A DNA stretch of 64,000 nt. It comes from Burkholderia lata. Lineage in GTDB: Bacteria; Pseudomonadota; Gammaproteobacteria; Burkholderiales; Burkholderiaceae. The DNA is taken from positions 186,001 through 250,000 of the forward strand of contig NZ_CABVQK010000012.1 in the NCBI RefSeq assembly GCF_902499335.1, read 5' to 3'. Position 1 is the first letter of the stretch. Each line of letters begins with the position of its first letter. A program made the translations under genes and the position numbers. The notes below the pieces were generated by a model that was given only the letters and a program-made list of their open reading frames with translations, had not been told where the DNA came from and ran no database searches. This document shows positions 1 through 8,906 of this stretch, in pieces.

Positions 1-1268
1 GTGTAGTTCGTGATGTCGGCCGTCAGCTGCTGGCCGATCCCGTTCGTCGAATTGAACAGCGACGCGACGCCCGTCGGGTTGCTCTGCAGCGCGGTGTTGA
101 GCGCCGTGCTGTCGACCTGCAGCGTGCCGTCGGCCTGCAGCGTGACGCCGATCGACGCGAGGTTGACCGTCGAGCCGCTGCCTTTCACGCCGCTCGCGAC
201 GACCGATGCGAGCGCGTTGCGGATCGTGTTCAGCGTCGAGTCGCCGAGCAGCGGCCCTTGCGACGACGCGCCGGACGTGAAGCTCGACAGCGAGCCCATC
301 GTCGTGACGAGCGTGTTGTAGAGCGTCACGAAGTTGTTGATCGTCGAAGCCTGGCTCTTCGTATCGGTGGCGACCGTCAGCGTCTGCGTCGAGCCGACCG
401 CGGCCGAGGTCAGGTTCAGCGTGACGCCGGTGATCGCGCTCGACACGGTGTTGCTCGCGCTCGTCGCGGCGATGCCGTTGATCGTGAACGTGGCGTCCTG
501 CGCGGCCGTGCTTTGCTTCCAGGCGGCGCCGCTGTTCGCGGACGTAAAGGTCGACTGGCCACCCGTCGTGCTGGCCGTCGACGTGACGCCGAGGCTGGAC
601 AGGCCGTTGTCGCCGGACACGTTGCTGACCGCGACGCTGATCGCGTTCGCGGCGCCGGTCGGCGTCGAGCTGAGCACGAGGTGCGCGCCGTCGCTGCCGT
701 TGACGACCGACGCGACGATGCCCGGGTTGCCGGTCGTGTTGTTGATCGCGGCGGCGATGCCGGACAGCGTGTTGTTGGCGCTGTTCACGTCGACGGTGAA
801 CGACTTGCTGCCGAGCGACAGCGTCATCGTGCCGGTGCCGAGCGCCGTCGACGCACCGAATGCGGCCGACGACAGCGACTGCGACGTCGCGATCTGCGTG
901 ACGCCGACCGAATAGCTGCCGGCGACGGCGCCGGCACCCGCCGTCGCAGTCAGGCCGGTGCCGCTCGCGGTGGCGGTGAAGGTGTTCTGTAGCGAGCCGT
1001 TCGACAGCGTCGTGAGGCCGGCCTGGAGTGCGCTCAGCGCTGCCGAAAGGGCGCCGTACGCGGAAATCTGGGTGTTGTCGCTGGCCTGCTGCGCGGTGAG
1101 CGCTGCAGCCTGACCGGCGGTCTTCGCATTGACGAGCGCCGTCACGAGCGAGTTGACGTCCATCGACGAGTTGCCGGTCGAGCCGCTGATGATCGATTGG
1201 GCGGCCTGTTGCAGCGCGCTGTTGGCCGAGCTGTTGGCGGCGGTGACGGCGGGATTGATCGTCGACAT
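1..1268 (-). CDS. fliD: Flagellar hook-associated protein 2 (filament cap FliD), C-terminus cut by window edge
   Basis: FliD forms the pentameric cap at the tip of the growing flagellum and promotes folding and insertion of flagellin. The frame starts at ATG 1268 (MSTINPAVTAA) and stays open for about 422 residues to base 1. A GGAG-like ribosome site lies upstream in cggagtactacg. The composition is typical of the family: Ser/Thr/Ala/Asn-rich, no cysteine, an N-terminal FliD_N segment (around residues 35-130, VNSLVTALVNAKTAGQAAAL) followed by repeated flagellin-hook-like segments. It lies directly downstream of fliC on the same strand, the usual order. The C-terminal coiled-coil part is outside the window. 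Confidence 0.93.
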   Translation of the reverse strand, partial: MSTINPAVTAANSSANSALQQAAQSIISGSTGNSSMDVNSLVTALVNAKTAGQAAALTAQQASDNTQISAYGALSAALSALQAGLTTLSNGSLQNTFTATASGTGLTATAGAGAVAGSYSVGVTQIATSQSLSSAAFGASTALGTGTMTLSLGSKSFTVDVNSANNTLSGIAAAINNTTGNPGIVASVVNGSDGAHLVLSSTPTGAANAISVAVSNVSGDNGLSSLGVTSTASTTGGQSTFTSANSGAAWKQSTAAQDATFTINGIAATSASNTVSSAITGVTLNLTSAAVGSTQTLTVATDTKSQASTINNFVTLYNTLVTTMGSLSSFTSGASSQGPLLGDSTLNTIRNALASVVASGVKGSGSTVNLASIGVTLQADGTLQVDSTALNTALQSNPTGVASLFNSTNGIGQQLTADITNY

Positions 1269-1320
1269 CGTAGTACTCCGTGCGGCGGGTGATCCGTGAA
1301 CTTCGGGGTGAAGACCTGGT

Positions 1321-1385
1321 CGCGGGGCGCGGCCCCGCGTACCAAGCGCTTGCGGCCGGGCCGCGCGTTACGCGGGGCCCGGCCG
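1321..1385 (-). terminator. Two strong hairpins between fliC and fliD
   Basis: The fliC-fliD spacer holds two perfect GC-rich inverted repeats: CGGCCGGGCC...GGCCCGGCCG at 1353-1385, with a nested CGCG/CGCG pair, and CGCGGGGC...GCCCCGCG at 1321-1339. Neither is followed by a clear T-run on the minus strand. They could stabilise the abundant fliC transcript or attenuate read-through into fliD. Function is inferred from position only. Confidence 0.4.
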
Positions 1386-1400
1386 TGGGTTGCTACTCGA

Positions 1401-2555
1401 TTACTGCAGGAGCTTCAGGACCTGCTGCGGCAGCGAGTTTGCCTGTGCGAGCACCGAGATGCCAGCTTGCTGCAGCACCTGGTTCTTCGACATGTTCGCC
1501 GTTTCCTGCGCGAAGTTCGCGTCGGTGATCTGCGACTGTGCCGACGACAGGTCGGTCGATTCTGCCTGCTGCGCCGTTGCGATTGCCGTGAAACGGTTTT
1601 GTGCCGCGCCCAGTTGTGCCTGAACGTTGTTCACCGTTTGCAGCGCGTTGTCGATCGACACCATCGCGACGTTTGCACCGCTGACCGTGCTGATGTCGAG
1701 GCCCGACACGGTTGCCGGCTTGTTGACGGCGTTGATCTGCGCGACGGCGTTCGTGATCGCGGTGAGCGACGCTGCCGACATGCTCGAGCTGGTTGCGCCC
1801 GTTTGGATCGACAGCGCGCCGACTGCCGCGCCCGTGCCGGTCGTTGCGCTTGCGCCGAACACCGACTGTGCAACGGTTTGCGCGATGGCGCCGCCGTTCT
1901 GGTCGGTGAACGTGTAGCCGCCTTGACCGTCCGACAGCACGTTGATCGCGGTGATCGCTGCGCCCGACGACGTGTACGCGCCGGCGTTGTCGAGGGTCAG
2001 GCCCGTCACCGTGCCGACCGTCTGGCCCTTCTGCACCAGGCCGCCGCCGATCTTCGCAGCCGACATGCTTTGGCTCAGGTCCAGCGAAATCGTCTGGCCG
2101 ACGTTAGCGCCGACCTGGAACGACACGATGCCTGCGTTGCCGTTCAGGATGTTCGTGCCGTTGTACGTCGTTTGCGACGCGATACGGTTCACTTCCTGGA
2201 TCTGCTGCGAGACTTCCTGTTGCAGTGCTGCCTGGTCGGTCGAGGACATCGTGCCCGTCGACGCCTGGACGGCCAGCTGGCGGATACGTTGCAGGCTGTT
2301 CGTCAGCGACGACAGTGCGCTCGATGCCGTTTGAATCATCGACACGCCGTCGTTCGCGTTCGACACGCCCTGGTTCAGACCGTTGATCTGGGTCTGCATC
2401 CGGGTCGAGATCGCGAGGCCTGCTGCGTCGTCTGCCGCGCTGTTGATACGCTTGCCCGACGACAGGCGGGTGATTGCCTGCGACAGCGCGTTTTGCGAGC
2501 CGTTGAGGTTCTGCTGTGCAACCAGCGAGTTGATGTTGCTGTTAATTCCGAGCAT
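1401..2555 (-). CDS. fliC: Flagellin
   Basis: Major filament subunit, 384 residues, exported by the flagellar type III system. The N-terminal D0/D1 region (MLGINSNINSLVAQQNLNGS, then LSSGKRINSAADDAAGLAIS) and the C-terminal D1/D0 region (ANFAQETANMSKNQVLQQAG, ending QQVLKLLQ) are conserved textbook flagellin. The central variable D2/D3 part is short, giving a small flagellin of the size seen in B. cepacia complex strains. No cysteines are seen. The start has an AGGAGA site just upstream (caggagaattttccATG). Transcription is from a sigma-28 promoter at 2646-2672, and fliD follows on the same strand. Confidence 0.98.
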   Translation of the reverse strand: MLGINSNINSLVAQQNLNGSQNALSQAITRLSSGKRINSAADDAAGLAISTRMQTQINGLNQGVSNANDGVSMIQTASSALSSLTNSLQRIRQLAVQASTGTMSSTDQAALQQEVSQQIQEVNRIASQTTYNGTNILNGNAGIVSFQVGANVGQTISLDLSQSMSAAKIGGGLVQKGQTVGTVTGLTLDNAGAYTSSGAAITAINVLSDGQGGYTFTDQNGGAIAQTVAQSVFGASATTGTGAAVGALSIQTGATSSSMSAASLTAITNAVAQINAVNKPATVSGLDISTVSGANVAMVSIDNALQTVNNVQAQLGAAQNRFTAIATAQQAESTDLSSAQSQITDANFAQETANMSKNQVLQQAGISVLAQANSLPQQVLKLLQ

Positions 2556-2645
2556 GGAAAATTCTCCTGTTTAAGCCGAAAGCCCTGGAAAGCCGTTTTG
2601 GCGTCGGCGGAAGCACTCGTTCATTGCTGGCCGCCTCAGAGCAGG

Positions 2646-2672
2646 ATTTCGGCGCACCAAAACAAAACTTGA
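2646..2672 (-). promoter_or_regulatory. Sigma-28 (FliA) promoter of fliC
   Basis: Read on the minus strand, TCAAGTTT, 11 bases, GCCGAAAT. This matches the flagellar sigma-28 consensus TAAAGTTT-N11-GCCGATAA at 13 of 16 positions with exact spacing. It lies about 90 bp upstream of the fliC ATG and predicts a leader of roughly 80 nt. The cognate sigma factor, fliA, is encoded in the same window at 35476-36210. Confidence 0.85.
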
Positions 2673-2831
2673 GGGGCACAGTGAGATTCGTCCCGATTTT
2701 TTATCCTTCTTTGTCATTTCGGACGGGCCCGGCGTGACGCCGGACGGGTAGGGCCAGAAAGTGGCTCAGCCACGCAGTCGTTCGCCTGTGAAGAGGCGCC
2801 CGACAAAAGGGTGGTTTTGTCTGTGATTCCC

Positions 2832-2840
2832 TGCTATGAT
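2832..2840 (+). promoter_or_regulatory. Extended -10 promoter candidate for rpsU
   Basis: TGCTATGAT fits an extended -10 element (TGn-TATAAT, one mismatch). No good -35 lies at 16-18 bp, which is tolerable for extended -10 promoters. It would give an approximately 230 nt leader before rpsU. The stretch from 2673 to 3075 shows no convincing gene. Confidence 0.35.
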
Positions 2841-3075
2841 GGCGGGCTGAATTGAGATTTCTGTCAAGCCTCTGCCGTTTTCGGCATGTCTGCTGGCAGT
2901 CAAACGCGGCGCTGCACGCGGCTTGTGAAGCGTACTCGCGGTGCTTTCCGCCTCTCTTTTCCGGCCTCCGAGGCCGTATTTCCGCTCGTTTCGCCTGTTT
3001 GTGGGGACGCTCGGATGGCCGGTGCGTGGCGCTTGGCCGCTACGTTTTTGACCGTTTAAGCAATTTAGGAACGAC

Positions 3076-3288
3076 ATGACGACGATTCTTCTGAAAGAAA
3101 ACGAGCCGTTCGAAGTGGCGATTCGCCGCTTTCGCCGTGCTATCGAAAAAAATGGCCTGATCGCTGAACTGCGCGAACGCCAGTCCTACGAAAAGCCGAC
3201 CGCAGTCCGCAAGCGCAAGAAGGCAGCAGCCGTCAAGCGCCTGCACAAGCGCCTGCGCAGCCAGATGCTGCCGAAGAAGCTCCACTAA
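3076..3288 (+). CDS. rpsU: 30S ribosomal protein bS21
   Basis: 70-residue basic protein of the small ribosomal subunit, needed for translation initiation. MTTILLKENEPFEVAIRRFR followed by a Lys/Arg-rich tail ending LPKKLH is the bS21 family throughout, at the usual length. It is isolated between fliC and a TonB receptor rather than in the enteric rpsU-dnaG-rpoD operon. It has its own upstream promoter candidate and a strong terminator right behind it, so it is probably monocistronic. Confidence 0.97.
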   Translation: MTTILLKENEPFEVAIRRFRRAIEKNGLIAELRERQSYEKPTAVRKRKKAAAVKRLHKRLRSQMLPKKLH

Positions 3289-3310
3289 GAGCGTCTTACG
3301 GTTCGCCGCG

Positions 3311-3357
3311 AAACGGCGGAGCGTGCTTCGAAAGAAGCCGCTCCGCCGTTTTGCTTT
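3311..3357 (+). terminator. Rho-independent terminator of rpsU
   Basis: AAACGGCGGAGCG (3311-3323) pairs with CGCTCCGCCGTTT (3339-3351) around a loop that can itself pair GCTTC/GAAGC, followed by TTTTGCTTTT. A clear intrinsic terminator about 20 bp after the rpsU stop. Confidence 0.85.
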
Positions 3358-3439
3358 TGGGCTCCGGGAAAATCCCGAGGCCGCTGCGTGGCGGCCGTCC
3401 CGGCCGATGGCCAGCGGTGTGCGGCCGCCGGCCTATTGT

Positions 3440-5563
3440 TCAGAAGTCGATCTTCGCGCTCAGGCTCACCGTGCGCGGGTCGCCCGGCTTCACGTAGTCC
3501 GCGTACTGGTATTCCCAGTAGCGGCGGTTCAGCACGTTGTCGATCGACGCGCGCAGCGTCACGTCGTGGCGGCCGACCCGCGTCAGGTAGCGCGCGCCCG
3601 CATTGACGACGAGAAAGCCCGGCGCGTCGAGGCCGCCGGCCGCACGCAGCGGCGTCGCGCCGGTGAATTTCGCATCGACGCCGAGCGTCAGCCCCGGCAC
3701 GCCGTGCACCGCATAGCCGATGTCGGCGGCGAGCACGAAACGTGGCGCGCCCGCGACACGGTTGCCGTTGTTGCCGATCCCGTTCGCATACCACGCGTCG
3801 AGCAGCATCGCGTCGACGCCCGCGTTCCAGCGCGCGCCGAATTTCGCGCGCGCACCGAACTCGATCCCCTGGATGATCGATTCGCCGTCCTGCACGTAGA
3901 CGTTCGCGGCATTCGCATACTCGGCGCTGCGCTCGATCCGGAACAGCGCGGCCGTCGCGCTCCAGCGCGCGTGCTCGCTCTTGATCCCCAGCTCGTATTG
4001 CTTGCTGCGCAGCGGCTTGAGCACCTGGCCGGCGTTCGCGTAGACATCGTTCACGCGGCTGCCGGGCTCGAGCGATTCGGCGTAGCTTGCGTACGCGGTG
4101 GTGGTCGGCGCAAGCTTGAACATCACCGCGAACGTCGGCGTCACGACGCCGTTCTGGCGGTAGCCGGGATCCTCGGCGCCGCTCGCCTGGAACGAGCGCT
4201 GCTCGTAGTTCATGTAGCGCACGCCGGCGAGCACCGACCAGCGCTCGGTGAGCTGCACGGTGTCGCTCGCGAACAGCGATTTCTGCACGATCTCGCTCGT
4301 GCGGTACTGGACAAAGCCGTGCGGGCTCTCGTAGCGATACGGGTTTGGCGCATACAGGTTGCCGGCGCCGAGCGGCACGAACACGCTGTTCGCCGAATAG
4401 TCGTTCGCCTGCTTCTGCCACGACGCGCCGACCACGATCTGGTGGCTGAACGGGCCCGTGCGCACCTTGCCCTCGACCATCGCGCGCCACTGGCTGAAGC
4501 GGTGATCCTCCATCCCGACGTAGCGGCTGTCGGTGTAGTTGCCGGCCATGTCCTGCAGGTACAGCGTGCTTTCGTTGCGGCGGCGCGTCGCCTTGCTGTA
4601 GCTGTACGCGACGTCGAGCTGCCAGTCGGGCGCGAGCTGATATTGCAACCCGGCCGTGTAGAGCTGCAGGTTCGTGTTCAGGTACTGGTCCTTGCCGCCG
4701 AGGTTCGTCGTGCCGCCGCTGATCGTCGCGGGCAGTGCGCCGCCCGGATAGCTGCCGGTGAAGATCGACGGCGTCTGGCCCGTCGTGCGGCGGTCCTGGT
4801 ACAACGCGCCGAACGTCACCGACAGGTCGCGCGTCAGGTTCGCCTGCAGCGCGAGCGATACGCTGTCGCGGCGGATGTTGCCGTCGTTGTACGTCTTGCC
4901 TTCCTCGTGCGTCGCGTTCAGCCGTGCACCGAACATGCCGTTCGGCCCGAAGCGCTGGCCGAGATCGACGTGCTCGGGCCACACGTTGGTGCTCCGGTAG
5001 CCGACGTCGACGCTGCGCACGGGCTCGGCGCCGGGCTGCTTCGTCACGTAGTTGACGACGCCGCCGGGCGTCACGAAGCCGTACAGGAAACCGCCGAGCC
5101 CCTTCAGCAGCTCGACGCGATCGAGCTGTTCGTACGGCATCGTGATCCCGTACGTGACGAACGGCAGCCCGTCGATCTTGTAGCCGTTCTGCCAGTCGAG
5201 CTGCATGCCGCGCACGGTCATGTAGCTGGCCCACGCGCTGTACGCGCCGCTGTTGTCGGACACCGATGCGTCGTTCGCGAACACGTCGCCGAGCTTGTAC
5301 GGCTGGCGTGCCTCGAGCTCCTCCGACGTGACGATCGTCGTCGAGAACGGCGTGTCGAGCTGGCGGCGCGTGCCGAGCGCGCCGGTGGAGATCGTGTCGG
5401 TCAGGTGCTGCGGCGAATCATGCGCGGCCGTGACGTTGACGGCCGGCAGCACCGAAGCGCCGCCGGGCGAATCGTCCGCGTGCGCGAGCGATGCGGCAAG
5501 GCAGGCGAGGGCGGCGGCCACGCGACGTGGACGGACGGGAGGGCGGGTGAGGCTGACGGTCAT
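3440..5563 (-). CDS. TonB-dependent siderophore receptor
   Basis: Outer-membrane beta-barrel for uptake of an iron-siderophore complex, energised by TonB. 707 residues from ATG 5563. I chose this start, not the frame's earlier Met, because it begins a signal peptide (MTVSLTRPPVRPRR, then AAALACLAASLAHA) with cleavage after AHA. A TonB-box-like VLPAVNVTA follows, then the plug domain (about 60-190, with SYMTVRGMQLDWQNGYKIDG and LLKGLGGFLYG) and the barrel, ending in the outer-membrane signature SLSAKIDF with terminal Phe. The similarity is to the FhuE/FpvA/FoxA hydroxamate class; the substrate cannot be assigned. A Fur-box-like palindrome lies just upstream and a PepSY membrane protein gene is divergent, suggesting one iron-regulated locus. 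Confidence 0.93.
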   Translation of the reverse strand: MTVSLTRPPVRPRRVAAALACLAASLAHADDSPGGASVLPAVNVTAAHDSPQHLTDTISTGALGTRRQLDTPFSTTIVTSEELEARQPYKLGDVFANDASVSDNSGAYSAWASYMTVRGMQLDWQNGYKIDGLPFVTYGITMPYEQLDRVELLKGLGGFLYGFVTPGGVVNYVTKQPGAEPVRSVDVGYRSTNVWPEHVDLGQRFGPNGMFGARLNATHEEGKTYNDGNIRRDSVSLALQANLTRDLSVTFGALYQDRRTTGQTPSIFTGSYPGGALPATISGGTTNLGGKDQYLNTNLQLYTAGLQYQLAPDWQLDVAYSYSKATRRRNESTLYLQDMAGNYTDSRYVGMEDHRFSQWRAMVEGKVRTGPFSHQIVVGASWQKQANDYSANSVFVPLGAGNLYAPNPYRYESPHGFVQYRTSEIVQKSLFASDTVQLTERWSVLAGVRYMNYEQRSFQASGAEDPGYRQNGVVTPTFAVMFKLAPTTTAYASYAESLEPGSRVNDVYANAGQVLKPLRSKQYELGIKSEHARWSATAALFRIERSAEYANAANVYVQDGESIIQGIEFGARAKFGARWNAGVDAMLLDAWYANGIGNNGNRVAGAPRFVLAADIGYAVHGVPGLTLGVDAKFTGATPLRAAGGLDAPGFLVVNAGARYLTRVGRHDVTLRASIDNVLNRRYWEYQYADYVKPGDPRTVSLSAKIDF

Positions 5564-5578
5564 GGCGGATAAGTAAAA

Positions 5579-5607
5579 ATGCAAGTAAGAATCATTCGCA
5601 TTGCGAT
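5579..5607. promoter_or_regulatory. Fur-box-like operator between siderophore receptor and PepSY gene
   Basis: The sequence gcaagtaagaatcattcgca and its AT-rich flanks match the Fur consensus core AATCATT with partial dyad symmetry. It is centred about 30 bp upstream of the receptor start and 190 bp upstream of the divergent PepSY gene, so Fur bound here could repress the receptor and perhaps both genes under iron-replete conditions. Confidence 0.6.
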
Positions 5608-5789
5608 AAAATGTCGCGCATCGTATCAAAACCCGTCGAACGCGCAACAATTCCATGCCGCGTGCAAGGGCATCCGGCCTCGCCAGTGGGGGCCGGCCGG
5701 CTCGTGCGCGGCGCCTGACCTCAAATGACCTGCATTCCGTTGAACCGGGGCCGCTCGTGCCGGCCCGCTATCCCTTCGCAGTGCACGCG

Positions 5790-7025
5790 ATGAATGCGTT
5801 CCTGCGACCGTTTCTCGTCCGCCTGCATCGCTGGTTCGGCCTTGCGATCGCAATGTTCCTGTTCGTCGCGGGGCTTACCGGCGCGCTGATCGCGTGGGAT
5901 CACGAGCTCGACGCGGCACTGAACCCGGACTTCTACATCGCTCGCAGCGATGCGGCGCCGCTTGATCCGCTCGCGCTCGCGGCGCGCATCGAGGCCGCCG
6001 ACCCGCGCGTGCAAGTGACCTATCTGCCGCTCGCGATCGAACCGGGGCATACGCTGCAGGCGGGCGTGATGCCGCGCACCGATCCGGCAACCGGCCAGCC
6101 GTACGCGCTCGACTTCAGCCAGATATCCGTCGATCCCGCGACCGGTGCGGTGCAGGGCCGCCGCGAATGGGGCGCGCTGTCGCTCGCGCGGCTCGACCTG
6201 ATGCCGTTCATCTACCGGCTGCACTACTCGCTGTTCCTGCCCATGTATGGCGGGATCAACTTCGGGTTCTGGGTGATGGGCGTCGTCGGCATCGTGTGGG
6301 CGATCGACTGCCTGATCGCGCTAGTGCTCGCGTTTCCGAACCTGAAGAGCTGGCGCAAGTCGTTCGCGTTCCGCGTGCGGCGCGGCGGCTACCCGCTGGT
6401 ATTCGACCTGCACCGCTCGGGCGGCGTGTGGGTGTGGGGGCTGCTGCTGGTCGTCGCGATCACGTCGATCTCGATGAATCTCGCCGTTCCCGTCGTGCGG
6501 CCGCTGGTATCGCTGGTGTCGCCGCTCGCCGAGACGCCGTACACGAATCCCGAGCACTTCCCGCCCGCCCCGCCGGGCAGCAAGATGCTGTCGCGCGAGC
6601 GGATCGTCGAGATCGCGCGCTCGGCCGGGCGCGACGCGGGGATCGCCGCGCCGCCCGGCGCGCTGTTGTTCGCGCCGGCGATGAATGCCTATGCGGTCGG
6701 GTTCTTCACGCCCGGCAACGATCACGGCGACGTCGGGCTCGGCAACGCGTGGCTTTACTGGAATGCGGTGACCGGCAAGCCCGTCGCCACCCAGGTGCCG
6801 GGCCGCGGCTCGGCCGGCGACCTTTTCATGCAGGCGCAGTTTCCGCTGCACTCGGGGCGGATCGCCGGCGTTGCGGGCCGCGCCGCGGTGAGCGTGCTCG
6901 GTATCGTCATTGCGATGCTGAGCGTGACGGGCGTCTGTATCTGGGTGAAGAAGCGCAGCGCCCGCGTGCGGGCCGCGCGCAGCGCGCGGGCGGTTGCGCC
7001 GGTGTCGTCGCGCGCCGCGAGGTGA
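5790..7025 (+). CDS. PepSY-associated TM-helix protein (iron-regulated membrane protein)
   Basis: 411-residue inner-membrane protein of the PepSY_TM family, members of which sit beside siderophore receptors and are thought to help ferric-siderophore reduction or release. It has an N-terminal TM helix (FGLAIAMFLFVAGLTGALIA) after LVRLHRW, a periplasmic PepSY segment, further TM segments near residues 145-175 and 200-230, a last TM near 375-395 (VSVLGIVIAMLSVTGVCIWV) and a basic tail. Start: ATG 5790 begins MNAFLRPFLVRLHRWFG, where the family homology starts; an ATG at 5655 in frame would add 45 residues that look like non-coding leader. It is divergent from the TonB receptor across a Fur-box-like site. 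Confidence 0.85.
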   Translation: MNAFLRPFLVRLHRWFGLAIAMFLFVAGLTGALIAWDHELDAALNPDFYIARSDAAPLDPLALAARIEAADPRVQVTYLPLAIEPGHTLQAGVMPRTDPATGQPYALDFSQISVDPATGAVQGRREWGALSLARLDLMPFIYRLHYSLFLPMYGGINFGFWVMGVVGIVWAIDCLIALVLAFPNLKSWRKSFAFRVRRGGYPLVFDLHRSGGVWVWGLLLVVAITSISMNLAVPVVRPLVSLVSPLAETPYTNPEHFPPAPPGSKMLSRERIVEIARSAGRDAGIAAPPGALLFAPAMNAYAVGFFTPGNDHGDVGLGNAWLYWNAVTGKPVATQVPGRGSAGDLFMQAQFPLHSGRIAGVAGRAAVSVLGIVIAMLSVTGVCIWVKKRSARVRAARSARAVAPVSSRAAR

Positions 7026-7124
7026 GTGGTTGCGCGTCGCGCCACGCTTCGTGAGCGGTGCGCAGGCGTCGCAACCGGCACAGGGCCGCGGCGAACGATG
7101 GGTGGTAGGCGGATGCCCGCGCCG

Positions 7125-7727
7125 TCAGCCCGCCTTGCGCCGGCGTGCCGGCTGCTTGCCGCCGAGCGCCGCGCATTGCGCGTGGCACGGGCAGCCGACC
7201 TCGTGATCGTTGACCATGCCGGTGGCCTGCATCAGCGCATAGCAGATCGTCGAACCGACGAACTTGCAGCCGTACGCCTTCAGCGCCTTGCTGAGCGCGT
7301 CGGACTGTTCGGTCGACGCGGGCGCGTCGCGGTACGACTGCCACGCGTTCTGGATCGGCGTGTCGCCGACGAACGACCACAGGAACGCGGCGAGCGACCC
7401 GTGCTCTTCGCGGATGCGCTGCACGGCGCGCGCGTTGGTGACCGCCGATTCGACCTTCGCGCGGTTGCGCACGATGCCGGGGTTCTCCAGCAGCTTCTCG
7501 ATGCGCTTCGGCGTGAAGCGCGCGACGGCGTCGACGTCGAAATCCGCAAAGGCTTCGCGATAGCCCGCGCGCTTGTTCAGGATCGTCGACCACGACAGCC
7601 CGGCCTGCGCCCCTTCCAGGATCAGCATTTCGAACAGGTGGCGATCGTCGTGCGACGGCACGCCCCACTCGGTATCGTGATAGTGAGCATCCGCTTCCGT
7701 CTTCACCCAGTTGCACCGCTGCGACAT
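7125..7727 (-). CDS. tag: DNA-3-methyladenine glycosylase I
   Basis: Base-excision repair enzyme that removes 3-methyladenine from alkylated DNA. 200 residues, the family's usual length. The zinc site is visible: Cys5 and His17 near the N-terminus (QRCNWVKTEADAHYHDTEWG) with His175 and Cys179 (DHEVGCP), the last two at the same numbers as in E. coli Tag. The catalytic-pocket Glu38 and aromatic region (LILEGAQAGLSW) are present. The C-terminus is a short basic tail (KQPARRRKAG). Convergent with the PepSY gene and divergent from the kinase gene downstream. Confidence 0.96.
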   Translation of the reverse strand: MSQRCNWVKTEADAHYHDTEWGVPSHDDRHLFEMLILEGAQAGLSWSTILNKRAGYREAFADFDVDAVARFTPKRIEKLLENPGIVRNRAKVESAVTNARAVQRIREEHGSLAAFLWSFVGDTPIQNAWQSYRDAPASTEQSDALSKALKAYGCKFVGSTICYALMQATGMVNDHEVGCPCHAQCAALGGKQPARRRKAG

Positions 7728-7869
7728 CGTCTGCCTCGTTTTCAGTGTCGATTCGATCGCGTCAGCATAGCGGAAGCCCTTTTCACGGAACAGCAGGCCG
7801 AACGGCAGATGGGCGCGCGGCGCCGATCCGGTTAAGCTTGGCGCCTGTTCGAATCAGCGGGATGAAGGC

Positions 7870-8751
7870 ATGGCGGCATTACTTTTTGCGATCGGCATCG
7901 ACGGCGGCGGCACGGGCACACGCGCGGTGCTGGCCGACCGGCACGGGCGCGAGCTCGCGCAGGGGCGTGGCGGCCCGTCGGGGCTCGGGCTCGGCATCGA
8001 GCGCGCGTGGGAGTCGATCGGCGCGGCCTGCGCGGACGCGTTCACGCAGGCCGGTCTCGCATTCGACTGGTCGCAATGCGCGCTCGGCTGCGGGCTCGCG
8101 GGCGTCAACAATGCGGCGTGGCTGGCTGCATTCCGCGCGCAGGCGCCGCTCGGCGCACTCGCGGTCGAGAGCGATGCGTATACGACCGTCGTCGGCGCGC
8201 ACGGCGGCGCGCCGGGGCTCATCGTCGCGCTCGGCACCGGCAGCATCGCGGCGGCGCTCGATGCGGCGGGCGCCTGCCGGATCGCGGGCGGCTTCGGCTT
8301 TCCGTCCGGCGACGAGGCGAGCGGCGCATGGCTCGGCGTGCGTGCGCTCGCGTATGCACAGCAGGCGCTCGACGGCCGCGTGCCGCGCGATGCGTTCGCG
8401 AACGCGCTGCTCGCGGAAACGGGCGCGCAGGATCGCGACGCACTTGTCCAGTGGTCGTGCGATGCGAACCAGACGATCTACGCGCGGCTTGCGCCGATCG
8501 TGCTCGCGCACCGTTCGCATCCGGTCGCGGGCGCGCTGATCGCGCAGGCGGGCGACGAGATCGGCAAGATGATCGACGCGCTCGATCCGCAGCAGGCGCT
8601 GCCGGTCGCGCTGTGCGGCGGCTTGGCTGACGCGCTCGCACCGGCCGTGCCGGCGCGCCATGCCGCCCGGCTGCGCGCGCCGCTCGACGATTCGGCGCAC
8701 GGCGCGCTGCGGCTCGCGCTGCAGGCACTGCGGGTGGCCGAAGGAAACTGA
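7870..8751 (+). CDS. BadF/BadG/BcrA/BcrD-type ATPase, probable N-acetylglucosamine kinase-like
   Basis: 293-residue member of the ASKHA fold. It begins with the phosphate-1 motif IGIDGGGTGTRAVLADRHG and has the adenosine/phosphate-2 motif VALGTGSIAAAL near residue 117. The single-domain size and the GGGTGTRA motif resemble bacterial N-acetylglucosamine or glucosamine kinases rather than benzoyl-CoA reductase activators, and no radical-enzyme subunits or Fe-S cysteines are near. Start ATG 7870, just after cagcgggatgaaggc. No transporter or sugar-catabolic genes are adjacent, so the substrate is a guess. Confidence 0.8.
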   Translation: MAALLFAIGIDGGGTGTRAVLADRHGRELAQGRGGPSGLGLGIERAWESIGAACADAFTQAGLAFDWSQCALGCGLAGVNNAAWLAAFRAQAPLGALAVESDAYTTVVGAHGGAPGLIVALGTGSIAAALDAAGACRIAGGFGFPSGDEASGAWLGVRALAYAQQALDGRVPRDAFANALLAETGAQDRDALVQWSCDANQTIYARLAPIVLAHRSHPVAGALIAQAGDEIGKMIDALDPQQALPVALCGGLADALAPAVPARHAARLRAPLDDSAHGALRLALQALRVAEGN

Positions 8752-8906
8752 ACGCAGCTGAACGCAACCGAAGGCGTTCCAGGGTGGTTGAAAGCACACC
8801 GAAACCGCGCCGTTGGCTGCGATCGACCGGGAACCGTCCGGCGGGCAGCCTGGCACGACGTTAGAATGGCCGTTCCGCAGAGCCCTGAGCGCCATTCTTC
8901 CGTCCC

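Noticed and set aside
1284..1310. Sigma-28-like promoter for fliD (CGAAGTTC, 11 bases, GCCGCACG, minus strand)
   Set aside because: Spacing is right but only about 10 of 16 positions match, and the -10 would lie some 13 bp from the ATG, leaving almost no leader.
3323..5572. 749-codon plus-strand frame opposite the TonB receptor
   Set aside because: Same antisense artefact; the minus-strand protein has signal peptide, plug, barrel and terminal Phe.
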